Shown one piece after another: positions 1 through 7,385 of a stretch of DNA of 28,581 bases (positions are counted from its first letter, which is position 1; each line of letters begins with the position of its first letter). Position numbers and translations under genes: made by a program. The notes below the pieces were generated by a model. That model worked only from the letters and a program-made list of their open reading frames with translations, had not been told where the DNA came from and made no database searches. Origin of the DNA: Blastocatellia bacterium (GTDB lineage Bacteria; Acidobacteriota; Blastocatellia; Pyrinomonadales; Pyrinomonadaceae); assembly GCA_003488005.1 (NCBI GenBank), contig DNND01000064.1, positions 19,620-48,200 of the forward strand, written 5' to 3'.

Positions 1-168
1 GAATTTAGCCCGGCCTTTTAAGGCCGGGAAATGCCAACGAAATGTTCACGTCGCGTAGCGACGTCCGAAACCCGACAGAATTCAACTGTCACTACGCGAC
101 AAGACCGCTATCACATCTTGACCCGGCGTTGAAACGCCGGGCTAAACTCGTACCGACGCTACGCGCCG
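1..168. repeat. Inverted-repeat intergenic element, copy A (cut by window edge)
   Basis: The left arm (1-28) carries a GC-rich hairpin around AGCCCGGCCTTTTAAGGCCGGG. The right arm (122-165) carries CCCGGCGTTGAAACGCCGGG followed by CTAAACTCGTACCGACGCTA, which is the reverse complement of the outer part of the left arm in the second copy at 7166-7353. An internal stretch holds CGTCGCGTAGCGACG-type short hairpins. The layout and most of the sequence match the copy at 7166-7385 in the same orientation. Similarity continues past the arms up to the stop codon of the isomerase gene at 199-201. The left end is missing because the window starts inside the element. Confidence 0.8.
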
Positions 169-198
169 AAGAATCAATGAAGCTTATGAAGCTCCGTG

Positions 199-1023
199 CT
201 ACTTACGGCTGGCCTCGAGTCCGCTGCCCGCTTGATCGAAGCCGGGTTGTACGTTCACAACGCCGAATTGCCGGTCTTCAACCTCGCGATGCGCGGCCAT
301 CATCCACACAAAGTTAATCGGATGGCCCGGCACCGAAACGTTCGGGTGAAAACCTTTAGGCATGATCACCGCGTCGCCGTCTCGCACAATGCCGACGAAC
401 TCAGGCTCGTCCGGATTCGTGTAAACGAATTGCACGCCGAAAGCCGGCGCCGGCATGTCGTAATAAACGTAAAGCTCCTCGAGGATTGCCGCGTGTTCAT
501 GCGGCGGCCAACTGGTCCAATGGCCGGGTTCGGAAGTAGTAAAGCCGGCGAGAATGCGTCCTGCTTCGACATTTTTTCCCAGCGTGATGTTGACCGTTCG
601 CGTAGTCGATGGACCACCCGTCTTGAATTTGAGCGAGGCGTCCTTTTCGACGTCCGCGTATCTTACGACCTGGAGCGGATATCTATTTTCGACCCCGGCG
701 GCACACTCAACCAGATCGACTGCAGTGTCCGTTCTGATCTCAACATTGGTATCGCGCGGGATATAGATCGAATCATATTGGCCAAGCGTGTTTGGTTGTC
801 CATCCGCAGTGATCGTGCATTCGCCTGCCAGGCAAATGAGTCCTGACTCAAGCGTTCCGGTTGAAAATGTCACGGCGGGAACTTCCTGGTCGAGTATCAC
901 GCGGCCATAAACCAGATGCTTCATCGCGCTGTTAGCCGGCGTGACCAGCGTGTGCCGGCCTTTCTGTTTGTTGGTATGCCGAAATATCAATTGATCTTTT
1001 TGTTCTTTCACTTGCGTACTCAT
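199..1023 (-). CDS. KduI/IolB-family sugar-uronate isomerase
   Basis: A 274-residue cytosolic cupin-type protein of the KduI/IolB family, full length for the family. The segment around residues 167-185 (WTSWPPHEH then LEELYVYY) and H226 in MPKGFHP supply the expected metal ligands H175, H177, E182 or E183 and H226. The PPHxH and LEExYYY pattern resembles IolB (5-deoxy-glucuronate isomerase) more than classical E. coli KduI. However, the neighbours are a lyase, a GH88 hydrolase and a KduD-like dehydrogenase, not inositol genes. I therefore infer a role in isomerising 5-keto-4-deoxyuronate released from unsaturated oligosaccharides. The ATG at 1023 follows AAGAAGG at a 5-nt spacing, so the start is secure. 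It is the last gene of the leftward locus. The family call is firm; the exact substrate is not. Confidence 0.85.
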   Translation of the reverse strand: MSTQVKEQKDQLIFRHTNKQKGRHTLVTPANSAMKHLVYGRVILDQEVPAVTFSTGTLESGLICLAGECTITADGQPNTLGQYDSIYIPRDTNVEIRTDTAVDLVECAAGVENRYPLQVVRYADVEKDASLKFKTGGPSTTRTVNITLGKNVEAGRILAGFTTSEPGHWTSWPPHEHAAILEELYVYYDMPAPAFGVQFVYTNPDEPEFVGIVRDGDAVIMPKGFHPNVSVPGHPINFVWMMAAHREVEDRQFGVVNVQPGFDQAGSGLEASRK

Positions 1024-1103
1024 GATTACCTTCTTTCTGTTAATCCACTCTTCTCTTGGGTTATGTCTTGATCCTTCAAGTGAAACATTACCTTCCCGAT
1101 TTT

Positions 1104-1150
1104 CCTGCCGTCTGCTACTGCCTCCTGCCGACTGCTATTCGCTCCCGCCT
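1104..1150. repeat. Short CTGCC-rich degenerate repeat
   Basis: About 47 bp with units such as CTGCCGTCTGCTACTGCC and CTGCCGACTGC. It lies in the 125-bp spacer between the isomerase start and the stop of the DUF4861-GH88 gene. The same units make up the much longer tract at 13688-14008, so this is a second, smaller outbreak of the same sequence. Confidence 0.6.
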
Positions 1151-4043
1151 ACTTGCCCTTATGCTCGTCGAGCCAAAGCAAATCTTCGAGTAAATAATAA
1201 TTGCCATAGACTAAAGGGCCGTCGTTCGGACGCGTAACTGAACCGTGTCGTAAAACACCCGGCGGCGTTTTGTCGTCGGCGCTTACCGGAGTCAGATAGC
1301 GATCGATTAGTGACTGCACAATCCGCTCACCTTGTTGACGATAATCAGCCGCCTTCGTCTTGTCCTTAGTCAATTCAGACAACCGCAACAGCCCGCCCGC
1401 CATGAGCGCAGCGGCGGACGTATCGCGATTGCGAAAGTGGACACCTTCGTCAACCATGTCGTACCAGGCGACTCCATCTTCGGGTAAATGATCCAGAAGG
1501 TAAGCAGCAATTCGTTCCGCCGTCGCGAGCATTCGCGGATCTTTGGTTTCATCGGCAGCGACAGCAAACCCATACAGACCCCAAGCAGCGCCACGCGACC
1601 AGGTCGTGTCTGCTGCAAAGCCTTGATGCGTGTGAGTGAAAACTCTTTCGCCGGGACGCGCGTTGTTGGGCACAGTCACGGCCCTTGTCGGGTCCGTCCC
1701 GGAATTGAATACCTGTCGATTGTCGCCGGGGTTGTAATGGACCGACTGGGCCACCGATCCGTCTGCGCGCACCAACCAGTCCGCTGCCTTGAGCGCGTGC
1801 TTCACACCCAGCGCGCGCCACTGTGGATCGTTGGTCTCCCGCGTGGCCCACCACCAGATTTGCAGGTTCATCATCGTGTCGATGATGGTGTCGTCGCCGC
1901 CCACTTCCCACGCCGCCACCAACTCAGTCGTCGGATTGTAGAGTTGCTTCAGACGTTCGGCTCCGCGCAAACCGCTCTCGCGATACTGCGGCGACTTAGT
2001 CAAACGATAGCCATTGACGGACGCGTAGTAATTGAGAAAGCCTGTGTCGTGGTTCTCAGTTAATTCTTTGCCCAGCAGGCTTGCGTTCCAAAGTTCCGCC
2101 CAGCGGCGAAAGCGTTCGTCTTTTGTTTTTTCGTAAAGTAACCACAGCTCGCCTATCCAAAAGCTGCCCGTCCAATAGAAGCCTTTCTGCTGCTCTTTCC
2201 AATCGCCGGATTGATTGTCGCCCTCAGTAAAAAAGCCGAGGCCTTGATCGCGCGACAACTCTGTCGCACCAGTTCGTGAGACGATCGGTTCCCATTTAGT
2301 CGCGGTGCGTTCCGCCGATTGCCTTAGGAGATTGATTGCCTCGGCGTAAGTTTTCGTCCGCGCGGATCGCAACGTGTCCGGGGGCGCTGATTGCGAGGAG
2401 GCTGCTCGTGAAAGAATTTCTACTCGGGCCGCCTGCGTAATGCGTCGCCTAGTCTGGCGTACAAGATCGACAAAAGCAGAAAACGTCCCCGGCGCATTCG
2501 GCGCTAAAACCAAAGAACCTTGGCGAGCTTTGTTTTCAGCCCCACCTGCGAGTGTCAGCAGATTATCTGTCGTCTCCTGGTCCCAGACGCCGAGCACATA
2601 CCAACTTGCCTGGCCGTTTTTGAACTGCGGTTGGACCAACAGACTTAAGGGGTCGTCATTGGGAACTTTGCTTTCCGCGCCCATTGCAATGATCGCCAGT
2701 CCCAGATTCTGATTTGGAAGATTACGAATCGCCGTCGCCGGTGGTCCTTCTTCTTCAACCTGAGGTCCCCACCAAAGACGCGCGAGCGCGGGTTCCATTG
2801 CGGTCGGCGCGAACGTTTCTTCTTTTAAGCCCGGGTGCCGCACGACCCCGGTCACCAGAGTCAAACCATCCGCGCCTTCGGCCGTTATGCGATGTTCAAA
2901 GCCGTGCTTACCGGCCCATTGGGTCATGCGGCTGGTGAGATTCACTTCGCGGCCGGCGACCTTCCATCCTTTGTAAGTCAGTTCAACGATGACGCGCACC
3001 GGTCCGGCGTTGATGATTCGCCACTTGCGTTCGGCCACATCGGAAACTTTCACGACCTTGCCATCAACCAGAGCAGCCACTGCTCCGATTCCGATCGCGT
3101 CGCCGATTCGATAAATGTCCCGACCCAGCGGCGACTCCCAGTGATAGACATATTCCGGCGCGCCAAACATTTCGAGATAGAGGCCGGGCCGGCGTTTGCC
3201 GAACATGTCGATCGCGTTGCGCTTGTCAAAATAAATTCGCCACGCATTCATTTCCGATTCCCAGGCGAGGCCGTCGAACTTCATGGTGAACTTAGCGGCG
3301 GTGCGCTTTGGATAATCACTACGCAATCGCTGCATCGTGGCCGGCTCGCCATAGGCAATGGTCACGATGCGCGTCTGTTTTGGTTTTAGTTCAATCTGAA
3401 ACGCGATCTCGTCAAACTTGTTGTCTCCATCGAGGTCGTCGGCCTGCGAAGGCAGTTCAATTGTTTGCAAAGTCCGTGCGTCTTCTTCGAGCGTGGCTGC
3501 GTCACTAGTGGTTACAACAATGTCGCCCGCTTTGAAATCTGGGGCAATGCGTTTGAGGTCGGCTACGGACACGACGATGTTCTCATGCAGATGTACTTCA
3601 TCGGTCGGATTGGTGATCGAGATCTTCAGGACTTTCAAACGCGGAGCAGCCCACATGGGTGTCGCAGCCACTAACAAAAGAAACACAACCCAGAGTTTGA
3701 TGGCCGGACCAAATAGTCTGGATAAAAAATCCGTTACAGCGGTGGTTGACGAATCACAGTAGCCCGGCGATTCAAAGTCCGTTTCAAAACTCGCGGTTCC
3801 CAGCGCTAAAGGCGCAAAATGTGAAAGCCTGGGCCATCGGCCCAGGTAATGAGCCCTGAAACTTCGAAGCGCTGAAAGCGCGGCATCGTCAGGATGATCA
3901 GCATTTCGCGCCTTCAGCGCTCGGGAGGCTTCGGGCAGACTTCCTGGGCCGATGGCCCAGGCTCTCACATCTCGCGCCTTTGGCGCTGAGAGTCGTCCAC
4001 TACTCGGACTTCTTTGAACGTCGTATCTCTGTGAAAGATCCAT
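1149..4043 (-). CDS. Secreted DUF4861-GH88 fusion, unsaturated uronyl hydrolase
   Basis: A two-domain enzyme. From the ATG at 4043 it is 964 residues; positions below count from an in-frame TTG at 4055. Residues about 110-137 form a signal-type hydrophobic segment ending in a TPMWAAP cleavage-like site. Residues about 138-500 match DUF4861. Residues about 590-965 are a GH88 unsaturated glucuronyl hydrolase domain with D670 in ENHDTGF and D726 in IIDTMMNL, corresponding to the two catalytic aspartates of Bacillus UGL (D88, D149), plus a WSRGAAW segment where many relatives have RGQAW. GH88 enzymes remove the 4,5-unsaturated uronate left at chain ends by polysaccharide lyases, which fits the lyase gene directly upstream. 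The start is odd: the ATG lies 1 nt after the lyase stop, and the first ~100 codons run through an inverted-repeat element. In-frame GTG occurs at 3968, and then none until inside the hydrophobic core. The function is well supported; the N-terminus is not. Confidence 0.88.
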   Translation of the reverse strand: MDLSQRYDVQRSPSSGRLSAPKARDVRAWAIGPGSLPEASRALKARNADHPDDAALSALRSFRAHYLGRWPRLSHFAPLALGTASFETDFESPGYCDSSTTAVTDFLSRLFGPAIKLWVVFLLLVAATPMWAAPRLKVLKISITNPTDEVHLHENIVVSVADLKRIAPDFKAGDIVVTTSDAATLEEDARTLQTIELPSQADDLDGDNKFDEIAFQIELKPKQTRIVTIAYGEPATMQRLRSDYPKRTAAKFTMKFDGLAWESEMNAWRIYFDKRNAIDMFGKRRPGLYLEMFGAPEYVYHWESPLGRDIYRIGDAIGIGAVAALVDGKVVKVSDVAERKWRIINAGPVRVIVELTYKGWKVAGREVNLTSRMTQWAGKHGFEHRITAEGADGLTLVTGVVRHPGLKEETFAPTAMEPALARLWWGPQVEEEGPPATAIRNLPNQNLGLAIIAMGAESKVPNDDPLSLLVQPQFKNGQASWYVLGVWDQETTDNLLTLAGGAENKARQGSLVLAPNAPGTFSAFVDLVRQTRRRITQAARVEILSRAASSQSAPPDTLRSARTKTYAEAINLLRQSAERTATKWEPIVSRTGATELSRDQGLGFFTEGDNQSGDWKEQQKGFYWTGSFWIGELWLLYEKTKDERFRRWAELWNASLLGKELTENHDTGFLNYYASVNGYRLTKSPQYRESGLRGAERLKQLYNPTTELVAAWEVGGDDTIIDTMMNLQIWWWATRETNDPQWRALGVKHALKAADWLVRADGSVAQSVHYNPGDNRQVFNSGTDPTRAVTVPNNARPGERVFTHTHQGFAADTTWSRGAAWGLYGFAVAADETKDPRMLATAERIAAYLLDHLPEDGVAWYDMVDEGVHFRNRDTSAAALMAGGLLRLSELTKDKTKAADYRQQGERIVQSLIDRYLTPVSADDKTPPGVLRHGSVTRPNDGPLVYGNYYLLEDLLWLDEHKGK
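3801..3988. repeat. Nested inverted-repeat element (CCTGGGCC/GCGCTAAAGGCGC type)
   Basis: The left arm at 3801-3846 carries CAGCGCTAAAGGCGC, then ATGTGA, then CCTGGGCCATCGGCCCAGG. The right arm at 3943-3988 carries the mirrored order CCTGGGCCGATGGCCCAGG, then TCACAT, then GCGCCTTTGGCGCTG. Between them lie two further mirrored pieces, AGCGCTGAAAGCGCG (3868-3882) and CGCGCCTTCAGCGCT (3907-3921). Each arm is itself a hairpin. The element is open in the frame of the DUF4861-GH88 gene and so is part of its longest reading frame. Confidence 0.85.
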
Positions 4044-4044
4044 T

Positions 4045-6141
4045 TCAGTTTTCAACCCTCAATCGCATAATGAGTCGTGCTCTGGTTGTGGGCTTCGAAG
4101 TGGAAAGCAAAAGCTTCTGGCCGCGCTCTTGCCGTTCACCTTTATCCACCGCGCCGGGCGGGCCTGGTGCAGTTAGCATGTTCGTTTCGATTGCGGCTTG
4201 AATTGGAATTTGAAAATGTTGCGTCGCTCGCTGTTCAGTAGCTTGCTCGATGGTTGGATCGATCAGCAGTTTCACCTGGCCCACCTTGATGCTGAAGCGG
4301 TTGCCGCCTTCTTTCTCGATGCGATCGTCAGCGTGCAAGAGGAAAGTCAGCAGCGCGGGCTTTTCCGTTTCCACGTCGTCAGAAATCGTAAAACCTGCAC
4401 CGGGCTTGTAGACGAACTCGCGCACAAACTTCTTCACGCCTAATTCCAGTGAGTAGGCCGCCGTCGCATCGCCGCGAACGGTGACCTGGTTCGGCTCGAC
4501 CTTTACTTCGCTGATGCGTATGCGATTCAGGAGTTCATAAGAAACCTCCGCAAACACGTCGTGCCCCGTGCCCTCCTTTGCCTGGCCCTTGCCATTTACC
4601 AACAGAGTGTTGTGATGCTCGGTCATAGGCAAACCCGCATAGCCGGTGTCGCCAGTCAGATACTCACCGCGCGCAAAAATGATGAAGCTGTTCGCGTCCG
4701 GATGCGCGTGACCGGAAGACAAACGCCAATCAGGAAACTGTTGCAATAAAGATTTTGTGTGATGGCCTTCCGGTGGACCACACTTAAAGGCAAAGGCAGT
4801 CGCATCCCTGGTCCAATCGCTGCGCCAGTAGAAAACGTCGTGATCGGGAAAGTAATGCCAAGTCGTTTGCTTCTCGATCGCCACGGGTTTGAGGTTCGGG
4901 TCAAACCAAACCAACGACCAAAAGTCTTCGGCGTTGACCTGGCCCAGCCGCTGCTGCCACTCGGCCACGCCTTGCGCTTCGCCGCTCTGGAAGCGTTGCG
5001 CCAGGCGATAAAGCAAGTTGTAGTTCGTATGAAAACGGCCCTGCGGATGCGTGCGTTTGTAGTCTTCGCCTTTGCCGGCGCGCGTCAATGGTCCTTCAAA
5101 GATATCGCCAAAATCGAAAACGTAATTGCCACTGGGCAACACCGAGTGCGCGACATAATTGTGCATCAGGCGAAAGCCGGGGCGATCGTAAAGGTCTTCA
5201 CCGGTCGAGTGCGCGTGCGCGTCAAGATAATGGACCAGCCAGGGCGTCGAGAAGATCCAATATTCAAAGCCTTCGTAGTAATAACCATCCTGGGAATACG
5301 TCGCGAACACGCGATCGTAAATCGCTCGCGTCAGCCTGGCCCACTCGGGCGCTTCGGGAGTTTCGTCGTAAAGCGCATAGGCAGCAACGCCCAAGCCCGT
5401 AATGGGAATGAATGTGTGGTTCTGGCTATAAGCAAAAGTGCGGCCGGGTTTTGGTTTGAAATAGTCAGCCATCAAGCGTGCTTGCTTGATCAGTTTTTCC
5501 CGGTAACGCGTGCGCTCTTTTTCCGTGAGGTCGTGATAAAGCAAATCATAGCCCCACGCTAATCCGTAAAGGAGATGGCCGGCCGCGAGATCGACATTCG
5601 GCTTGTTGCTGGCATAACCCCAAATGTCGTAACTCACGGCCGCGTCCATGTACTTGCGGGCAGCATCCAGATATTTCTTATCGCCTTCGATTTTGTAGAC
5701 GAAAGCTGCTTCCGCGATCGCGATGCCGACATCGTTCTGTTGCCGTCGCTGTTCCGCGGGAGGCGGCGGCGGGTCAGCGCGAAGCGCGCGCACATTTTTG
5801 ATTGCTCGCTGCCAAAGTTCGCGGTGCGAAGTGCGAGCGCGTTCGCGCAATTCAGCAAGTTCTTTGTCGGTAACGTAAACGCGCGGATGAACGCCTCGCA
5901 ATTCAGGAAGCAAAGCAGACTTGCGCGTTCGCATCAGCTCAATCAGCGGGTGCTCGCCCTTAAGCTTCTTGCTTGCGGCGCGTTCCTGGGCCAACTCGCG
6001 CGCGTCCTGGGCGAACAAGGGCGCGAACGGAAACACAACTGGAGCGAGCAAGAGTGCGGCAGCCAACATACGCCGTCGGTATTTCTTTTGCTGATTTCTA
6101 ATGATTGCCTTCCCTCGTTGCCCCAACGGGGCCGCGTCCAC
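4045..6141 (-). CDS. Heparinase II/III-fold polysaccharide lyase, secreted
   Basis: A 698-residue reading frame (from GTG at 6141) with an N-terminal alpha-barrel and a C-terminal beta-sandwich as in heparinase II, PL12, PL15, PL17 and PL21 enzymes. Visible catalytic residues are N241-H242 in YSQNHTF, Y289 in DGYYYEGFEYW, and H478 and H480 in SSGHAHPDANSF. D498 in TGDTGY and H509/H510 in MTEHHNT match, with closely similar spacing, the catalytic and zinc residues of Pedobacter heparinase II (H202, Y257, H406, H408, D425, H464). It beta-eliminates uronic-acid glycans (alginate, heparin-like or related; substrate not readable). A signal peptide (MLAAALLLAPVVFPFAPLFAQ) starts at M25. The first 5-8 codons lie in an inverted-repeat arm. 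The only good Shine-Dalgarno (GAGGG) precedes in-frame ATC/ATT codons at 6105-6100, so the true start is uncertain (6141, ~6105 or 6069). Confidence 0.88.
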   Translation of the reverse strand: MDAAPLGQRGKAIIRNQQKKYRRRMLAAALLLAPVVFPFAPLFAQDARELAQERAASKKLKGEHPLIELMRTRKSALLPELRGVHPRVYVTDKELAELRERARTSHRELWQRAIKNVRALRADPPPPPAEQRRQQNDVGIAIAEAAFVYKIEGDKKYLDAARKYMDAAVSYDIWGYASNKPNVDLAAGHLLYGLAWGYDLLYHDLTEKERTRYREKLIKQARLMADYFKPKPGRTFAYSQNHTFIPITGLGVAAYALYDETPEAPEWARLTRAIYDRVFATYSQDGYYYEGFEYWIFSTPWLVHYLDAHAHSTGEDLYDRPGFRLMHNYVAHSVLPSGNYVFDFGDIFEGPLTRAGKGEDYKRTHPQGRFHTNYNLLYRLAQRFQSGEAQGVAEWQQRLGQVNAEDFWSLVWFDPNLKPVAIEKQTTWHYFPDHDVFYWRSDWTRDATAFAFKCGPPEGHHTKSLLQQFPDWRLSSGHAHPDANSFIIFARGEYLTGDTGYAGLPMTEHHNTLLVNGKGQAKEGTGHDVFAEVSYELLNRIRISEVKVEPNQVTVRGDATAAYSLELGVKKFVREFVYKPGAGFTISDDVETEKPALLTFLLHADDRIEKEGGNRFSIKVGQVKLLIDPTIEQATEQRATQHFQIPIQAAIETNMLTAPGPPGAVDKGERQERGQKLLLSTSKPTTRARLIMRLRVEN

Positions 6142-6336
6142 AGCCCAGGGTTGCCGCTTCGGCTACCCTGGGGAGAAGAATATTTTAGAGTCCCCTACCG
6201 CAACGCGGTTGCGGACGGTTGGTCGATTTCTTCAATGCAAACAACGCAACCGCTTTGCGGTTGGAATAATTTCCTTTCCGATTCCCAGGGTAGCCGAAGC
6301 GGCAACCCTGGGCTTGAAGACGCGGCCCCGTTGGGG
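6121..6336. repeat. Nested inverted-repeat element (CCCAGGG/CCCCAACGGGG type)
   Basis: The left arm (6121-6173) reads CCCCAACGGGGCCGCGTC, then CCCAGGGTTGCCGCTTCGG and CTACCCTGGG. The right arm (6284-6336) is its near-exact mirror, ending CGCGGCCCCGTTGGGG. The interior carries CCGCAACGCGGTTGCGG and CAACCGCTTTGCGGTTG hairpins. The CCCAGGGTAGCCG hairpin and the CAACCGCTTTGCGGTT hairpin recur in the element at 8715-8861, so the two belong to one family. The right arm ends 20 bp past the SDR stop codon, and the left arm overlaps the start of the lyase reading frame. Confidence 0.88.
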
Positions 6337-6356
6337 CGGAAGCAAGCACAGGTAGT

Positions 6357-7124
6357 TCAGTCCATGAACATGCCGCCGTTGATCTCGATCGTCTCGCCGG
6401 CGAGATAACTGGCTGAGTCCGAGGCCAGAAAGCAAATGACCTTTGCAACTTCTGACGGCGTGCCGATCCTGCCCAACGGAATCATGCCTGCATAGGTCTT
6501 CATCATTTCTGGCGACGAAAACTGTTCGTGATAGGGAGTGTCAATCACTCCCGGCGAAACAGCGTTGACGCGCACTCCGAAAGGCCCCAACTCTTTCGCC
6601 AAGCCTTTGGTAAACGTAATCACGCCACCCTTAGCCGTTGAGTAATGGATCGAGCCGAGCGCTCCGCCGTTGCGCCCGGCGATTGAAGCGACGTTCACGA
6701 TCGCACCCGTCTGCCGCGCCATCATCGAGCCCGCCACCGCCTGGCAACAGAGGAATGCACTCTTGAGATTAAGATCGATCACCTCGTCCCAACGCTCTTC
6801 GGTTAGTTCCAGAATCTTCAGGCGCTCAACCAACGATCCAGCATTGTTAACGAGGATATCGATGGGCCCGAACTGATTGACGGTCTGTTCGACAAGTGAC
6901 TGGACTTCGCCCGCTCGCGTAACGTCTGCCTGAACGACGATGGCGCTGCCTCCCGCGCCGGTGATTTGTGCATGAGCCGCTTCTGCTCCCGCTTGATTGC
7001 GATGAAAATTGATCGCTACTCGAGCGCCATTCGCGGCTAGCGTCTCGGCGGTGGCGCGGCCAATTCCCGATGACGCGCCGGTGACCAGCGCTACCTTCCC
7101 TTTTAGATCGAATGAATCGCTCAT
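6357..7124 (-). CDS. SDR-family dehydrogenase, candidate KduD/DEH reductase
   Basis: A 255-residue classical short-chain dehydrogenase with a Rossmann fold. It has TGASSGIG at residues 15-22, NNAG at 93-96, catalytic S147, Y161 and K165 (YSTAK), and a C-terminal proline-glycine loop SPGVIDTP. I start at the ATG at 7124 (MSDSFDLKGKVALVTG); the longer frame upstream reads into spacer. It lies between the ExuT-like transporter and the lyase on the same strand. KduD (2-keto-3-deoxygluconate dehydrogenase) or the alginate-pathway DEH reductase is the expected SDR at this point of a lyase pathway. The sequence itself supports only the SDR family, which also includes FabG-like reductases. Confidence 0.85.
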   Translation of the reverse strand: MSDSFDLKGKVALVTGASSGIGRATAETLAANGARVAINFHRNQAGAEAAHAQITGAGGSAIVVQADVTRAGEVQSLVEQTVNQFGPIDILVNNAGSLVERLKILELTEERWDEVIDLNLKSAFLCCQAVAGSMMARQTGAIVNVASIAGRNGGALGSIHYSTAKGGVITFTKGLAKELGPFGVRVNAVSPGVIDTPYHEQFSSPEMMKTYAGMIPLGRIGTPSEVAKVICFLASDSASYLAGETIEINGGMFMD

Positions 7125-7165
7125 TAGTCCTCGAATGATAATTACAACTTGCCACTCGTTGGTTT

Positions 7166-7385
7166 CGACGCGTAGCGTCGGTACGAATTTAGCCCGGCCT
7201 TTCAAGGCCGGGAGAGCGGCAAGGAAATGTTCGCGTCACGTAGTGACGCTTGAAACAACCGCGAACTCAATCGTCGCTACGCGACGAGCGCAAGCGCGAA
7301 CCTGATCCCGGCGTTGAAACGCCGGGCTAAACTCGTACCGACGCTACGCGTCGAAGACAATCAGACTTCCAAAAAGTCCGTGCTA
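7166..7385. repeat. Inverted-repeat intergenic element, copy B
   Basis: The left arm (7166-7212) reads CGACGCGTAGCGTCGGTACG, then a TTTAGCCCGGC hairpin. The right arm (7307-7353) mirrors it and ends CTCGTACCGACGCTACGCG. The interior holds CGTCACGTAGTGACG and CGTCGCTACGCGACG hairpins. Beyond the right arm, 7354-7385 still resembles copy A (166-201), and both copies end in TCCGTGCTA. There CTA is the reverse complement of the TAG stop of the adjoining leftward gene (MFS here, isomerase at copy A). Confidence 0.88.

Noticed and set aside
4759..6408. Plus-strand frames of 267 and 277 codons opposite the lyase
   Set aside because: Shadows of the lyase coding frame, with no domain features; the second also runs through an inverted repeat.
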